From a virus: 28,452 bases of DNA. The translations under genes were made by a program, and so were the position numbers. Positions 6,235 to 15,800 of the stretch are shown here, in pieces. The stretch covers positions 1-28,452 of the IMG/VR virus record IMGVR_UViG_3300025151_000214; one strand, 5' to 3'. A model generated the notes under the pieces. The model was not told the origin of the DNA. It ran no database searches and was given only the letters and a program-made list of their open reading frames with translations. The first letter of the stretch is position 1, and every line of letters begins with the position of its first letter.

Positions 6235-6527
6235 GGTAGTTCTTTCTTGGGTTCGTTTGGTTTGTTGTTACTGTTTCTGCTATTATTAGATGTGTTTAGA
6301 CCAAACGTAGCTAGAGCGCCTGTAAAAACGCTAGCCACAAATGTTATGTCACCACCACTTTGACCTTTTTTAATCATTGGAAGATCAACGTAGTTAAGAG
6401 TAATAATAAAACCACTCCAGACAACAACACCAAGACGAACAAAAGTCCCTAAAATTTCAATGTCTTTTTCAGCATGTTCCTTTACTTTTTTTAGGAAGGG
6501 TCTTTTTTCTTGGTTAGTTTGCTCCAT
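6231..6527 (-). CDS. Holin-like two-helix membrane protein, 98 aa
   Basis: Charged N-terminus, then two apolar segments: about 28-47 (TFVRLGVVVWSGFIITLNYV) and about 61-77 (ITFVASVFTGALATFGL), with a polar Asn/Lys/Pro-rich C-terminus. Size, two helices and charged tail fit a class II-like holin, which opens the inner membrane at lysis time. I recall cyanophage proteins with HAEKDIEIL and RLGVVVWS annotated as holins. It sits next to the small terminase region, the usual T7 place for lysis genes. No endolysin gene is adjacent. Confidence 0.75.
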   Translation of the reverse strand: MEQTNQEKRPFLKKVKEHAEKDIEILGTFVRLGVVVWSGFIITLNYVDLPMIKKGQSGGDITFVASVFTGALATFGLNTSNNSRNSNNKPNEPKKELP

Positions 6528-6928
6528 GTTTGTTTGAATACAGGCTTGAAAACCATTACTAAGTACTTGAACAAAGAGGTAGCAGTCAAGGTGGCAGCAA
6601 CACTAATAAACGCTGTGGTGGCTGCAGTAGTCATGATAGTTGTGGTTGGCATTGGGACTTCAATGTCCGTAAATGGGATCTCAACTATCTGTGCCTCTGG
6701 TGGAAGGCTTGGTTTGGTTGGTTTAGTTTTTGTATTCTTTGCAGGAGGTTTGTCTTCCGCATCCATACCTTTAACACCCGGAGGCGGCCTAAGGGCGCTA
6801 GGAGGCACCACAAGGGGCTTGTAGCTAGGTAACTGAGCCCTTGGTACCTCTAGCACCGCTTGGGGCAGCTCAGGGGCTGCTGGAAGGGTTAGAGAAGGAA
6901 GGAGAGGCGGGTCACTCCAGGGGTCCAC
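6491..6928 (-). CDS. Pro-rich single-pass membrane protein, 145 aa, unknown function
   Basis: Starts with GTG (MDPWSDPPLLPSLTLPAAPE), overlapping the previous gene by 17 bases; I keep this start because the MDPWSDPP opening recurs in cyanophages, from memory. Residues 1-90 are Pro/Lys-rich and probably extended; residues about 100-127 form one membrane helix (AFISVAATLTATSLFKYLV); the C-terminus is basic (WSKLTKKKDPS). This topology could suit an envelope-spanning lysis factor, like a spanin, but no lipobox or coiled coil supports that. It overlaps the holin gene by 37 bases. Confidence 0.75.
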   Translation of the reverse strand: MDPWSDPPLLPSLTLPAAPELPQAVLEVPRAQLPSYKPLVVPPSALRPPPGVKGMDAEDKPPAKNTKTKPTKPSLPPEAQIVEIPFTDIEVPMPTTTIMTTAATTAFISVAATLTATSLFKYLVMVFKPVFKQTWSKLTKKKDPS

Positions 6929-7085
6929 CGAACAAGCCGCGTTCGATAAACTTTACTGCTTCATCATCAACAGTGTTATCTGTTTGTTCAGCAAGTTTGG
7001 TAAGAAGGTCAACAACCAAACGCTTGACCTTGTCAGAGTTAATAAACGAAAACAAAAGTGGACGGATAAGGGCGATCATAATCAT
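6912..7085 (-). CDS. Small conserved cyanophage protein, 57 aa, unknown function
   Basis: Translation gives MIMIALIRPLLFSFINSDKV with an apolar N-terminal 15 residues, then amphipathic KRLVVDLLTKLAEQTDN and VDDEAVKFIERGLFGG. Two starts are possible, ATG 7085 (chosen, ATGA overlap with the previous stop) and ATG 7079. The short hydrophobic start is not a full membrane span plus signal site, so membrane association is possible but unproven. I recall the same KVKRLVVDLLxxLAxQTDNTVDD block in other marine cyanophages. It lies in a cluster of membrane or exported proteins that includes the holin. Confidence 0.8.
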   Translation of the reverse strand: MIMIALIRPLLFSFINSDKVKRLVVDLLTKLAEQTDNTVDDEAVKFIERGLFGGPLE

Positions 7086-7327
7086 TCAGTAGGAAGGACG
7101 GCGTTACCAGCGGTAATAGCGGCGTTAAAAGGTTCAAGATCTTCTGTAGTCCAGAAGTCTTTTGCAACCATGATCTCAAGGTGCCTTACATTGCGACGAA
7201 CATCGTCAATTTGCTGTTCATTACGCTCGTCCAAAGCGACAAGTTCATTGATTAGTTCAACACTGTGACCAGCGGCTGTGTAGTGTTGAGCAATTTGTTC
7301 AGAATCAGGTGTATAATTAGAGGACAT
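7082..7327 (-). CDS. Conserved cyanophage protein after the fibre, 81 aa, unknown function
   Basis: Begins MSSNYTPDSEQIAQHYTAAG and contains RRNVRHLEIMVAKDFWTTED (about 45-64) and a C-terminal NAAITAGNAV. The frame is open to 7378, but I chose the ATG at 7327 since the upstream residues lie in the fibre coiled-coil coding region and this is the start I recall in cyanophage homologues. Helical, acidic, soluble. Its place after the fibre suggests a role in fibre folding or tail assembly, but that is only context. TGA overlaps the next ATG (ATGA). Confidence 0.8.
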   Translation of the reverse strand: MSSNYTPDSEQIAQHYTAAGHSVELINELVALDERNEQQIDDVRRNVRHLEIMVAKDFWTTEDLEPFNAAITAGNAVLPTE

Positions 7328-10300
7328 TTTGTTTAAGAGTTTCGATTTCAGATTTAAGATCTTTAATAGCCTGTACAAGGACAGGAATTAGTTTTCCGTA
7401 TGATGCTTCGAGACGATCAGGATTATCATCTAGCACCAAACCAAGGTAATCAGCGTTGACATCTGATTGGGCAGTTTGCAAGTCTTGAGCGATAAAGCCA
7501 GCTTCATAAGAACCATCTTTACCGTTACCATCACGAGTGTCCCATTTAAATTTAACGGGACGAAGGGCATCAATAAATTCAAGACCCAAAGACAGGTCTT
7601 CTACTTCAGTCTTGTCACGACCATCAGAAAGACTGCTGATTGTTTGAGTGTTACAACGCAAAGAACTTACAAAGACGTTGCCAAGGGTTACTTGGTTAGA
7701 AGAATTTGAAGCGCTCGGTTTTGCGTCGTATCCAAGGCTTGTATTGTTTGAACCAGTGGTAAGGTTCTCTGCAGCTTGGTGTCCAAGTGATGTATTATGG
7801 GTGCCTGTTGTAACTAATCTTGCTGCATTCGAACCGACAGCAACGTTGTAATAAGCAGTTGTTACAGCACTATTCGAGTTGTATCCCACGGATACGTTTT
7901 GATACCCAGTAGTGTTGGCATCTAACGCTTGAGATCCGACTGAAGTGTTGTAAGTTCCAGTCGTTGTAGATTCAGCAGCCCAAGGACCAATGGCAACGTT
8001 GCCGTCTGCAGTGGTATTTTCTTCACCAGCGTACATTCCAATGAAGACATTTTTAGCTCCAGTAGTGTTTTGATACCCAGCGCGATAACCAACACCTATG
8101 TTGTCACCGCCAGTGGTGTAATACAACGCCTCATGACCAACAGCGACATTGCCGCTTTGATATTGATTGGTATGTAGTGCTTCAGTGCCAATAGCAACAT
8201 TTGAACCACCGCTGGTAATGTTATACCCGGCTTGACGACCAAGCGCAACATTGTTGCTTCCGGTGCAATCAAAAAGGGCGCCAGAACCTACAGCAGTATT
8301 AAACGAGTTGGTTGCGCATGATTGCAACGCATAAGAACCAATCGCAGTATTTTCATTACCCGTAGTAACGTTTGCACCAGCGTATCTACCAACTGCGGTT
8401 AAAGCAGATGCGGAGGTGCAGTCTTCGCCTGCATTATTGCCAACAAAAGTGTTGTTAAAACCTGTGGTGTTTGCGTAGCCTGACTTATAGCCGATTGCAG
8501 TGATACTGTCTTCCGTGTTGTACCTTAAGGAATAAGCACCGATTGCTGTGCAGTAGCCATCATTGCTGCCGTTTGAGTTTTCATACAACGCCTCATAACC
8601 AACAGAAGTGTTGCTAAAGCCACCATTGTTTCTGAATTGACTTTGATAACCAATAGCTACATTGCTATTGCCTGTTTGATGTGTTTTAAGCGCATCCTGT
8701 CCAATTGCGATATTTCTATTAGCAGTAGTGTTATCTTTAAGCGCATCACTACCAATCGCAATGTTGGAGTCTCCAGTCGTGTTAGCGTTTAGTGCGTAAT
8801 AACCAAGCGCGACATTTCTTTCGCCACCGTTGTTGTAATAAAGTGTACTAACGCCAACAGAAACGTTGTAACTATCGCTTGCGTTGTTGAACTGAGAAGC
8901 ATTTCCAACGGCAACATTGCTAGTGCCGTTGCTTAAGTTATTGAGAGCCTGCGAACCTAGCCCGAGGTTTCCAGTTCCAGTGGTCGTATGCGGTGGACCG
9001 CCAGACGCAGTGGCAAGTGTGATGTTGCCATTAGATGAGTTATAGGTAAGGACTTGTCCGTTAGAGGCACCAGATTGCAATCCAGGGATGCGAAGGCTTG
9101 TGACACTTGCGTTGCCTAGCGTAATCTCGTTGGTTGCTGTTGCAGAACTTGCATCAGCGTCGTATCCAATGACAGTCAGGTTTGATCCTGTAGTAATGCT
9201 GTTACCTGCTTTATGACCAAAAGCAGTATTAGAACCACCAGTGGTATTTAAACGTAACGCTTCACTGCCAACTGCTGTGTTTGAGCTAGCTGTAGTTATA
9301 AAACTACCAGCGTCTCGTCCGACAAGAGTACAATTAACGCCACTAGTAACAGCAGAGCCAGCACTATATCCAACCGCTGTATTAGCAGAATACTGAACAT
9401 TTGTCAGTGCGTTATAACCTACAGCAGTGTTGTAAAAAGCTCCTGTTGCTGCAGAGCCCATGGAGCTGTAGCCAACAGCAGTATTTTCTGAGCCAGTGGT
9501 GACAGTACCTAAGGCTGCAGAACCCACGCATGTGTTGTTATTACCTGTGGTGATCGCATCACCTGCTTGATAACCAATAGCTGTAAGTCCAATTGCGCTA
9601 GTTGCTGTCTTACCGGCTTGGTGTCCAAGGCAAACTACAGGGGTAGTAGCATTGAGAGCAGCCTCATAGCCAACGCCAGTGACGTAATTACTAGCTGCAA
9701 ATCTTCCTGCTCGGTATCCGATTGCAGTTGAGCCGTTATGAGTTGTATTACCATTTCCTAAAGCATTACTGCCTACCGCTACGTTTTGATCGCCTGTAGT
9801 GTTGCTGCTAAGAGAAGAATTACCAAAGGCAGCGTTGCTAAAGCCAGTAGTGTTGCTATTTAGGGCGTTTCTACCGAAGGCTTCATTTCCAGGACCAGTG
9901 GTGTTGTTTTGTAGAGCACCCGTGCCAACAGCAGTGTTTTCGTTATCAGAGCTGTCGTCGCTATTTAGTGCGTTTTCTCCGATACCAATACTTGCAGACG
10001 TAGATGTAGTCGTATATTTAACAACAGCATCCGATAAACCATTAAGGCTAGATGCACCACCACTTGCTGCAGCAACCCAGTCGTAATCAGATCCATTCCA
10101 GCTAAGAACTTCACCGTTGGATGCAGTAGATCGGTTGAGGTGAGCGTCTACATTGCTATTGGCATAAGCTGTTGCTCCAGCTGCAATACCGTTCAGCTTG
10201 GTATGGTCAGCATCAGTAAAGACATTAGAGTCAGTAGCAGATTCGACAAGGGTACGGATTTCTGCTGCAGTTTGATCAGCAGTTGCACCTGCTTCGATGC

Positions 10301-12800
10301 CATCTAACTTTGTACCGTCAGTTGCTACATCACGACCGTCAACAGTACCAGTAACGGTAATGTTTCCGTTGACAGTATTAGTACCAGTTACAGTGATGTT
10401 GCCATTAACGGCAAGGGTTTCAGCAATCTGATCAACTGTCAGAACATTACCAGCCTTAAACTTACCAATATGGTCAGTGCTGGATTGCCAGACCTTACCG
10501 CCACTTAGTTGCTTGACTTGGTTGGCTTCAACAGGAACACCACCATTGTCTGGGTGATCACTGTAGTCAGTACCTACACCAACATACTCAAAGGTGTGTC
10601 CACCAGTACTGATGTAAGAACGAAGAGCAAAGCTGACAGCAGTGTTGCTGATGTTAGAAGCAAGAGCTGGTGTGATAGTCACATTCCAGCCAGAGCCATT
10701 AGCAGTACTACTTACAACACCATAATCAGCACCATCAATGGTCATCATCATGTGATCCAACGGACGGGACACCGTGCCGTGGAAGCTACTAGCACTGCTA
10801 ATAGCACCAATGGTGACAGTAGTAGCTCCTGCGTTAGCTGCACTTGCCGTAGCAGTAGCAATAGCTGTAGGACTCTTACCTTCAGCAATCAAGCCATACC
10901 GACCGAAGTCAGTAACACAGTTGCTCAGGTTGATCTGACCGCCGTTCTTAGCCTTTGCGTGGTAGTGACAGAACGTGCCGAAGAACGACACAAGCTGTGC
11001 ATAACCGTTGTTAGTAACAAGGATGCCAGGACCATCAAGGGTGATCTGAGTAAATGCATCAACCACCATGCTTCGGATGGGACTTGATTGAGCCGGTACG
11101 GAACCGTCAACCAAAAGGCCACCACCACAAGGTGCAGATGTTTGGTCACCTGCTACTGCGCTATAGGTTTGGGAGTCAGTAGACGGGAAGGTGTTGGGAT
11201 CAAAGTTAGCGTTGTCAAAGTGAGCATCACTGAAGTGCGTACAGTTTTGGATGTACGGACTCTTCAGGATGACAGGGTTACCCGAACGGAACGAAATAGC
11301 AAACGGTTGGTTAGAAGGAAGACCGTAGGTAGAGTCGTTGTCAATTGAGTTGTTACGTGATCCTTGGTCATTGGTAGGGACCTTTAGACCCAACATGGTG
11401 AAGTTAGCGATGTAGGTGCCGCTATCGACTTCCCACATGTTGTTGTTTTCAGTCGCTACGGTGGGGTGAATGAAGCAGCTACGAAGGGCCTTACCAACAA
11501 CGGAGACGTTATTCTTCTCGATACGAAGTGGCAGCACCTCCTGGTAGACACCAGGCTCAACCACAACCAGTGTTCCGTCACCAGAGCTAGAAGCGTTGAT
11601 CAAGGTGATAGCACGTTTGATCGAACGAAGAGGTGACTGAGGTAGGAAGCCACTATTACCGGCAGCGTCACTGCCATTAACAGCGTCGACATAACGAACA
11701 ATAGTAGTTCCTGCAGGAATGTAGGGAGTACCAGAGGTCAGGACTTTCCATTCAGTCCCTTGCCACATGTACAAGGCGTTGATGCCTTCTGTTGGGTTGT
11801 ACCAGAACTTACCTACTTGTGCAGTAGTGGGTTGAGATGTACTGACGATTGCGTCAAGACGCTTGGCAATGGCACCAACAGTAGCCACTTGATCATCGTC
11901 ATTGTTCCATGTAGAAGCGTACTCGGAGGTGTCAGCCTTGTCAAGTCCTTTGATCTTTTGGACATCAATCGAGCCATCAGCAATGGTAAGTTCTACTTCA
12001 CCGTCAGCTGGGCGTGTAAGGGTGATAGGGTTGCCGTTAGTAACCGAAGGCGTAGAGATCTGAACAACACCTTGCTGGGATGCAGTGCTCTTGTCAGCAG
12101 CAATGACAGCATCACCAGACGTGTAAGTCACGCCAATAGCATGACCTTCGTTAATAGAGACAGCACCTTTGTTAGTTTTGGAGCTGTCCTCAACAGAAAT
12201 GGTAACTTGCTTGTTAGAGTTGCTACCACCAGTAGTATCGGTAAGGTCAATAGCCTCACCTTCCAACAGGTCATCAGTAATAACCTTACCCAGCTGGGCA
12301 CGGTTGACTGCATCATCGTCACTGTTAGCGTCTGCTACGTTTTCAACACGCAATCCACGTGCATCTACAGACTGGGAGTTTTCACGAGAAGGAGTTACAC
12401 CATCCTTAGCAGTGTTCACACCCTCCTGAGCCATGAAACGTACTTGCTCTAGAGCGTCGTTCAGTTCTTGGGCACGGATTGTACTGCCAGGAACGAAGGT
12501 GACTACAGAACCGTCATCAGTAGTACGCTCAATAAACAAAAACGCCCCATTAGCTGGGGCGCTGTTGAATGCAATGGTAGTATCGTTAGCAAAGGTGTAG
12601 TTAATCAGAGCAGTGCCCTGAGTAATCTCACCAGAAATAACTTGTGGGTGGGTGGCGTCGGCAGTAGAGGTAGTATTCTGTTGTAGTTGAAGGACATCAT
12701 CGATGTAAACATCAACGTCAGCCTTCGCAATGTATTCAAATGGAAGTGTAAACTGGGTTTGTGACCCGTTTGCGTCGTAAGTTTGTTTTGTTACTGCCAT
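7317..12800 (-). CDS. Giant tail fibre: gp17 N-terminus, beta-helix, repeat arrays, S74 chaperone
   Basis: 1827 residues, over three times T7 gp17. Domains: (a) 1-150, T7 gp17-type attachment domain, starting MAVTKQTYDANGSQTQFTLP and including FVPGSTIRAQELNDALEQ; (b) about 360-640, pectin-lyase-like beta-helix starting VRYVDAVNGSDAAG; (c) about 860-1720, two arrays of about 17-residue repeats (NTAVGxxAL type); (d) 1725-1827, S74 intramolecular chaperone with SDGRDK carrying the Ser1725/Lys1730 dyad spaced as in endosialidase chaperones (S911/K916), then a coiled coil (about 1805-1825). The trimeric fibre should bind host surface and lose the chaperone by self-cleavage before Ser1725. Stop overlaps the next gene by 11 bases. 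Confidence 0.95.
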   Translation of the reverse strand: MAVTKQTYDANGSQTQFTLPFEYIAKADVDVYIDDVLQLQQNTTSTADATHPQVISGEITQGTALINYTFANDTTIAFNSAPANGAFLFIERTTDDGSVVTFVPGSTIRAQELNDALEQVRFMAQEGVNTAKDGVTPSRENSQSVDARGLRVENVADANSDDDAVNRAQLGKVITDDLLEGEAIDLTDTTGGSNSNKQVTISVEDSSKTNKGAVSINEGHAIGVTYTSGDAVIAADKSTASQQGVVQISTPSVTNGNPITLTRPADGEVELTIADGSIDVQKIKGLDKADTSEYASTWNNDDDQVATVGAIAKRLDAIVSTSQPTTAQVGKFWYNPTEGINALYMWQGTEWKVLTSGTPYIPAGTTIVRYVDAVNGSDAAGNSGFLPQSPLRSIKRAITLINASSSGDGTLVVVEPGVYQEVLPLRIEKNNVSVVGKALRSCFIHPTVATENNNMWEVDSGTYIANFTMLGLKVPTNDQGSRNNSIDNDSTYGLPSNQPFAISFRSGNPVILKSPYIQNCTHFSDAHFDNANFDPNTFPSTDSQTYSAVAGDQTSAPCGGGLLVDGSVPAQSSPIRSMVVDAFTQITLDGPGILVTNNGYAQLVSFFGTFCHYHAKAKNGGQINLSNCVTDFGRYGLIAEGKSPTAIATATASAANAGATTVTIGAISSASSFHGTVSRPLDHMMMTIDGADYGVVSSTANGSGWNVTITPALASNISNTAVSFALRSYISTGGHTFEYVGVGTDYSDHPDNGGVPVEANQVKQLSGGKVWQSSTDHIGKFKAGNVLTVDQIAETLAVNGNITVTGTNTVNGNITVTGTVDGRDVATDGTKLDGIEAGATADQTAAEIRTLVESATDSNVFTDADHTKLNGIAAGATAYANSNVDAHLNRSTASNGEVLSWNGSDYDWVAAASGGASSLNGLSDAVVKYTTTSTSASIGIGENALNSDDSSDNENTAVGTGALQNNTTGPGNEAFGRNALNSNTTGFSNAAFGNSSLSSNTTGDQNVAVGSNALGNGNTTHNGSTAIGYRAGRFAASNYVTGVGYEAALNATTPVVCLGHQAGKTATSAIGLTAIGYQAGDAITTGNNNTCVGSAALGTVTTGSENTAVGYSSMGSAATGAFYNTAVGYNALTNVQYSANTAVGYSAGSAVTSGVNCTLVGRDAGSFITTASSNTAVGSEALRLNTTGGSNTAFGHKAGNSITTGSNLTVIGYDADASSATATNEITLGNASVTSLRIPGLQSGASNGQVLTYNSSNGNITLATASGGPPHTTTGTGNLGLGSQALNNLSNGTSNVAVGNASQFNNASDSYNVSVGVSTLYYNNGGERNVALGYYALNANTTGDSNIAIGSDALKDNTTANRNIAIGQDALKTHQTGNSNVAIGYQSQFRNNGGFSNTSVGYEALYENSNGSNDGYCTAIGAYSLRYNTEDSITAIGYKSGYANTTGFNNTFVGNNAGEDCTSASALTAVGRYAGANVTTGNENTAIGSYALQSCATNSFNTAVGSGALFDCTGSNNVALGRQAGYNITSGGSNVAIGTEALHTNQYQSGNVAVGHEALYYTTGGDNIGVGYRAGYQNTTGAKNVFIGMYAGEENTTADGNVAIGPWAAESTTTGTYNTSVGSQALDANTTGYQNVSVGYNSNSAVTTAYYNVAVGSNAARLVTTGTHNTSLGHQAAENLTTGSNNTSLGYDAKPSASNSSNQVTLGNVFVSSLRCNTQTISSLSDGRDKTEVEDLSLGLEFIDALRPVKFKWDTRDGNGKDGSYEAGFIAQDLQTAQSDVNADYLGLVLDDNPDRLEASYGKLIPVLVQAIKDLKSEIETLKQNVL
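7700..8976 (-). repeat. Fibre repeat array 2, about 25 units of about 17 residues
   Basis: Second run of the same repeat (for example NVAIGSDALKDNTT), about 25 units by eye. It ends in NQVTLGNVFVSSLR directly before the S74 domain. A linker with SNG-x-VL and ASGG precedes both arrays, so the whole linker-array-cap module seems to have been duplicated. Edges are approximate. Confidence 0.8.
9150..10000 (-). repeat. Fibre repeat array 1, about 17 units of about 17 residues
   Basis: In-frame degenerate repeats with consensus N-T-A-V-G-x-x-A-L/G followed by a Thr/Asn/Gly turn; I count about 17 units. The pattern resembles YadA-head or haemagglutinin-type beta-roll repeats in phage and bacterial trimeric fibres. 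The array ends in NEITLGNASVTSLRIPGL, which parallels the end of array 2. Edges are approximate. Confidence 0.8.
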
Positions 12801-15800
12801 TATTTGGGCATGTCAAGGAGTTCTTTAATGCGGTCCAGTTGCCCAGTTTGACTGAGTTTCTGGGTGGTACGGCGGGTTTCAATACGGTCATAGAGTTCAG
12901 GGTTTTCACGCTTCAGTTTTGCAACTGCAATCTGCTTGGCTTTCTTGAACTCTTCGTCCACCAGTTGGTAGAACTTCATCTTGAACAAATCAGCACCTTC
13001 ACTGATGCTGATGTTTGCTTTCTTATATTCATCAAATGCTTTACGCCAGTAGGGATCACGTATCATCACTCTTTCAAGACGAGCCCGCAAATCACCCATA
13101 GACATAAGCCTGCTTAGCTCAGACTTCTCGTAAGCGTTCAGAGGCACACCATCAATCTTAGACAAGATCTCAGGCATGTTGTAACGCATCTCTACAAGAC
13201 CTTGTTTAACAGGATCGTTTGTAACGTCGGTGATAGCAATAGGACTAACGCTATTAAAAATGCGGAGAAGGGGGTTCTCAGCAGCCGTCGACAACGGTTG
13301 ACCGGACCTATCCTTAGACAAGATGTCATGCTGGTTAGGTAGGAAAGACTTGAAAACCGCATCACGCTTAAAAATCATCTGTAAAAGATTAGTAGCTTCT
13401 TTACGGTTAGCATCTGTAAGATCGCCAATCTGCCCCATCAATCCAGCGTAAGGAAGGTGAGAGCGGATAAACTTAGCACCAGTTAGTTTAATACGTTGCT
13501 CTGCTGTGTCTTGATTCATCAGGCTAGCCAGGTCTTCGACACCAGCAAGCATAGACTTATCCACAATAACAGCCGATGTCATAAACACCAGCTTCTGCAT
13601 CCAGTTTTCAACAGTCTTTTCACCCAGAGTGTTGGCATTCTGAACGACGTTTGCAGCCATAGCAAACAAAGTGTTGAAGGGTTCCAGATCGTTGTAGCCC
13701 ATGTAAATAGTCTTACCACCCACCTCAAACTTGTAAGAGTAAGGCTTCTTACCAGCCTGAACCCATGCATCACGATCTTCCTTGTTGTAAGGATAGTCAC
13801 CAGTCAGGTTACCAGACATAGCAGCGATGGTAGCCATGCCCATGATCGTAGATCCCATGGCAATACGACCTTCCATCAAGGCTCGCTCTTGACCAACAGT
13901 CTTAGCAGTCAGTCCATACTCCTCAAGGTTCCTACCGATTTCCCCAGTTTTAGGGTTAACGTACATCAAATCCTTGTACTTTTTATGGAAGACAGCCAGA
14001 GGAGTGTGTTGGAACGTCAGGTTCAAGGCATTGAAACCAGTACGAACAAACGGGAAGAAGGCGTTCATCATTGGAAGTTTGCCAATCAGCTCCCAACCTT
14101 TCATGTTGCCTTGCAACGCTGTCGTCATAGCAGCTTCGTCACCAGCCATCTTAGCAGCTTTGTCAGTTACGATGAACTGTCCGTCACGGTTCTTCTTAAA
14201 GATCTCATCACGGAAGTTCTCTTCATACTTACGGACAAACGCCTTGACATCTTTAGGGTCAATGCCTTGGTCTAACGCAGCAATAGCAGCGTTCTGACGC
14301 ATCTGCATACGACCAACTACCGTACGGGCTAGTGCGTCACCAGCGCCCATGGCGTTTTGGCTGTACTTAACAAGAGGGTTAGTGTTGAATCTAACGATGG
14401 TATCCATCATACCATAAGCTTTCTTCTGAGCTTCAGTACCGTACTCCTCATAAAAAGGAGCCAGAGCCTTCCACTCATCCATCTCAGCCTCGACATCAAA
14501 CCTACCATCGTAAGGCAGGTTCTTACGGTTCAACCCTTGGTCCCAGGCATACTTAAACATACGCCATCCTTCTGCCAAAGCTTGTCCGTACCCATCTATT
14601 TGCACAGCTGCGAGCAGCATCTCTCTTTCGCTGAAACCATCTGATTTGCCAGCAATCTTTTTAAGACCTTGAGCATAGGTAGCTCCAACGTAAGCTTGAA
14701 GAGGACGGATCAGAGCAATCAGGTTAGTACCTGTAATAGCTTTGATAGGAGTCTTGAGAGAACTCAGGATAGAGTTGTAGAACATAGAGGCAGTCTGAGT
14801 CCGTGCTTCACCACGAATCGTAATGCCATCCATTTCTCCACCTCTGATACGTGCGGTCAGAAACTCTTTAATCTGAGCCATGACACGGACACGTCCACCA
14901 GACAAGGCATTCATCTCCATCAGAGCTTTGATGGACTTCTGGTCGCCTTTCTCTAGAAGTGCTTTGAGTGCACCGTTGAACTCGTCAGCTTCCTTATCGA
15001 TCTCTGCCAGACGTTTTTGTGTAGCATCTTTAAGGTCTTTGGGCATCAGGTTAACTTGCTGATACCTACCATCCAAACCCCAGAAGTAGCCAATCTTCTT
15101 ATGCTCTTTCAGCGCCACAGTCATAGCATCAAAGACAATCTCACCCTGTTTTCTAATAGACAAACCTTCTTCAGCCAGCTGGAAAGTACCAGCTGAGATA
15201 GCTTGGACTTGCTTAGCCAAGGAGTTGATAGTCAGCTGCAGGGCTGCTTTTTGTGCAGGAGAGGCCGTGATGATACGGTTGCCTGCGTTGATGTAAACAC
15301 GGGCGTTAGCATCAGCACCTTCTTCAAAGTACTTAGCAAAGCCAGCAGCAATGTCACCACCAGCATCAATGATCTCACTGAGGTCAGCTGCCGTAGCAAG
15401 CGTCATCATCTTGATCTGCTCAAAGCTGAAGGTGTTACCTGCTTCTTTGAAGACATCATCAGCCATCGAGTTGATAGCTTCATCAAGGTATTCCTGGATG
15501 TTCTTGTCACCACGAGCAATAGCCTTCAGTGCAGACTCAGTAAACAGAGGGATGTAAGACTTAGCCTCTCCATCACCCAGTTTCATGTTCTGCATCAGGT
15601 CCTTGACGTGAGCAGCAAATCCACCAGACTGAACAACTGCCTTATCTACATCATCGTAGAGTTGGGGCTGAACATCAGGAGTGGTAGTTTCTCCATCTTT
15701 GATAGCAGCTTCTCTGCGCTCATCAGCAGCTTTGTTCTGATTAGCCTGACCTTCTTCTACAGTTTTCTTATATTCTGCATTGGCATCAGCATCTGCCTGT

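Noticed and set aside
7700-10000. CRISPR or DNA satellite array
   Set aside because: The periodicity is in the protein (about 17 residues) with variable DNA and no conserved repeat-spacer pattern; it is a fibre repeat.
13496-14275. Long plus-strand frame opposite the gp16-like gene (also 15203-15976, 10509-11087 and 11760-12452)
   Set aside because: Antisense shadows within confident genes; compositions rich in Ser, Val and Cys typical of reverse-complement reading.
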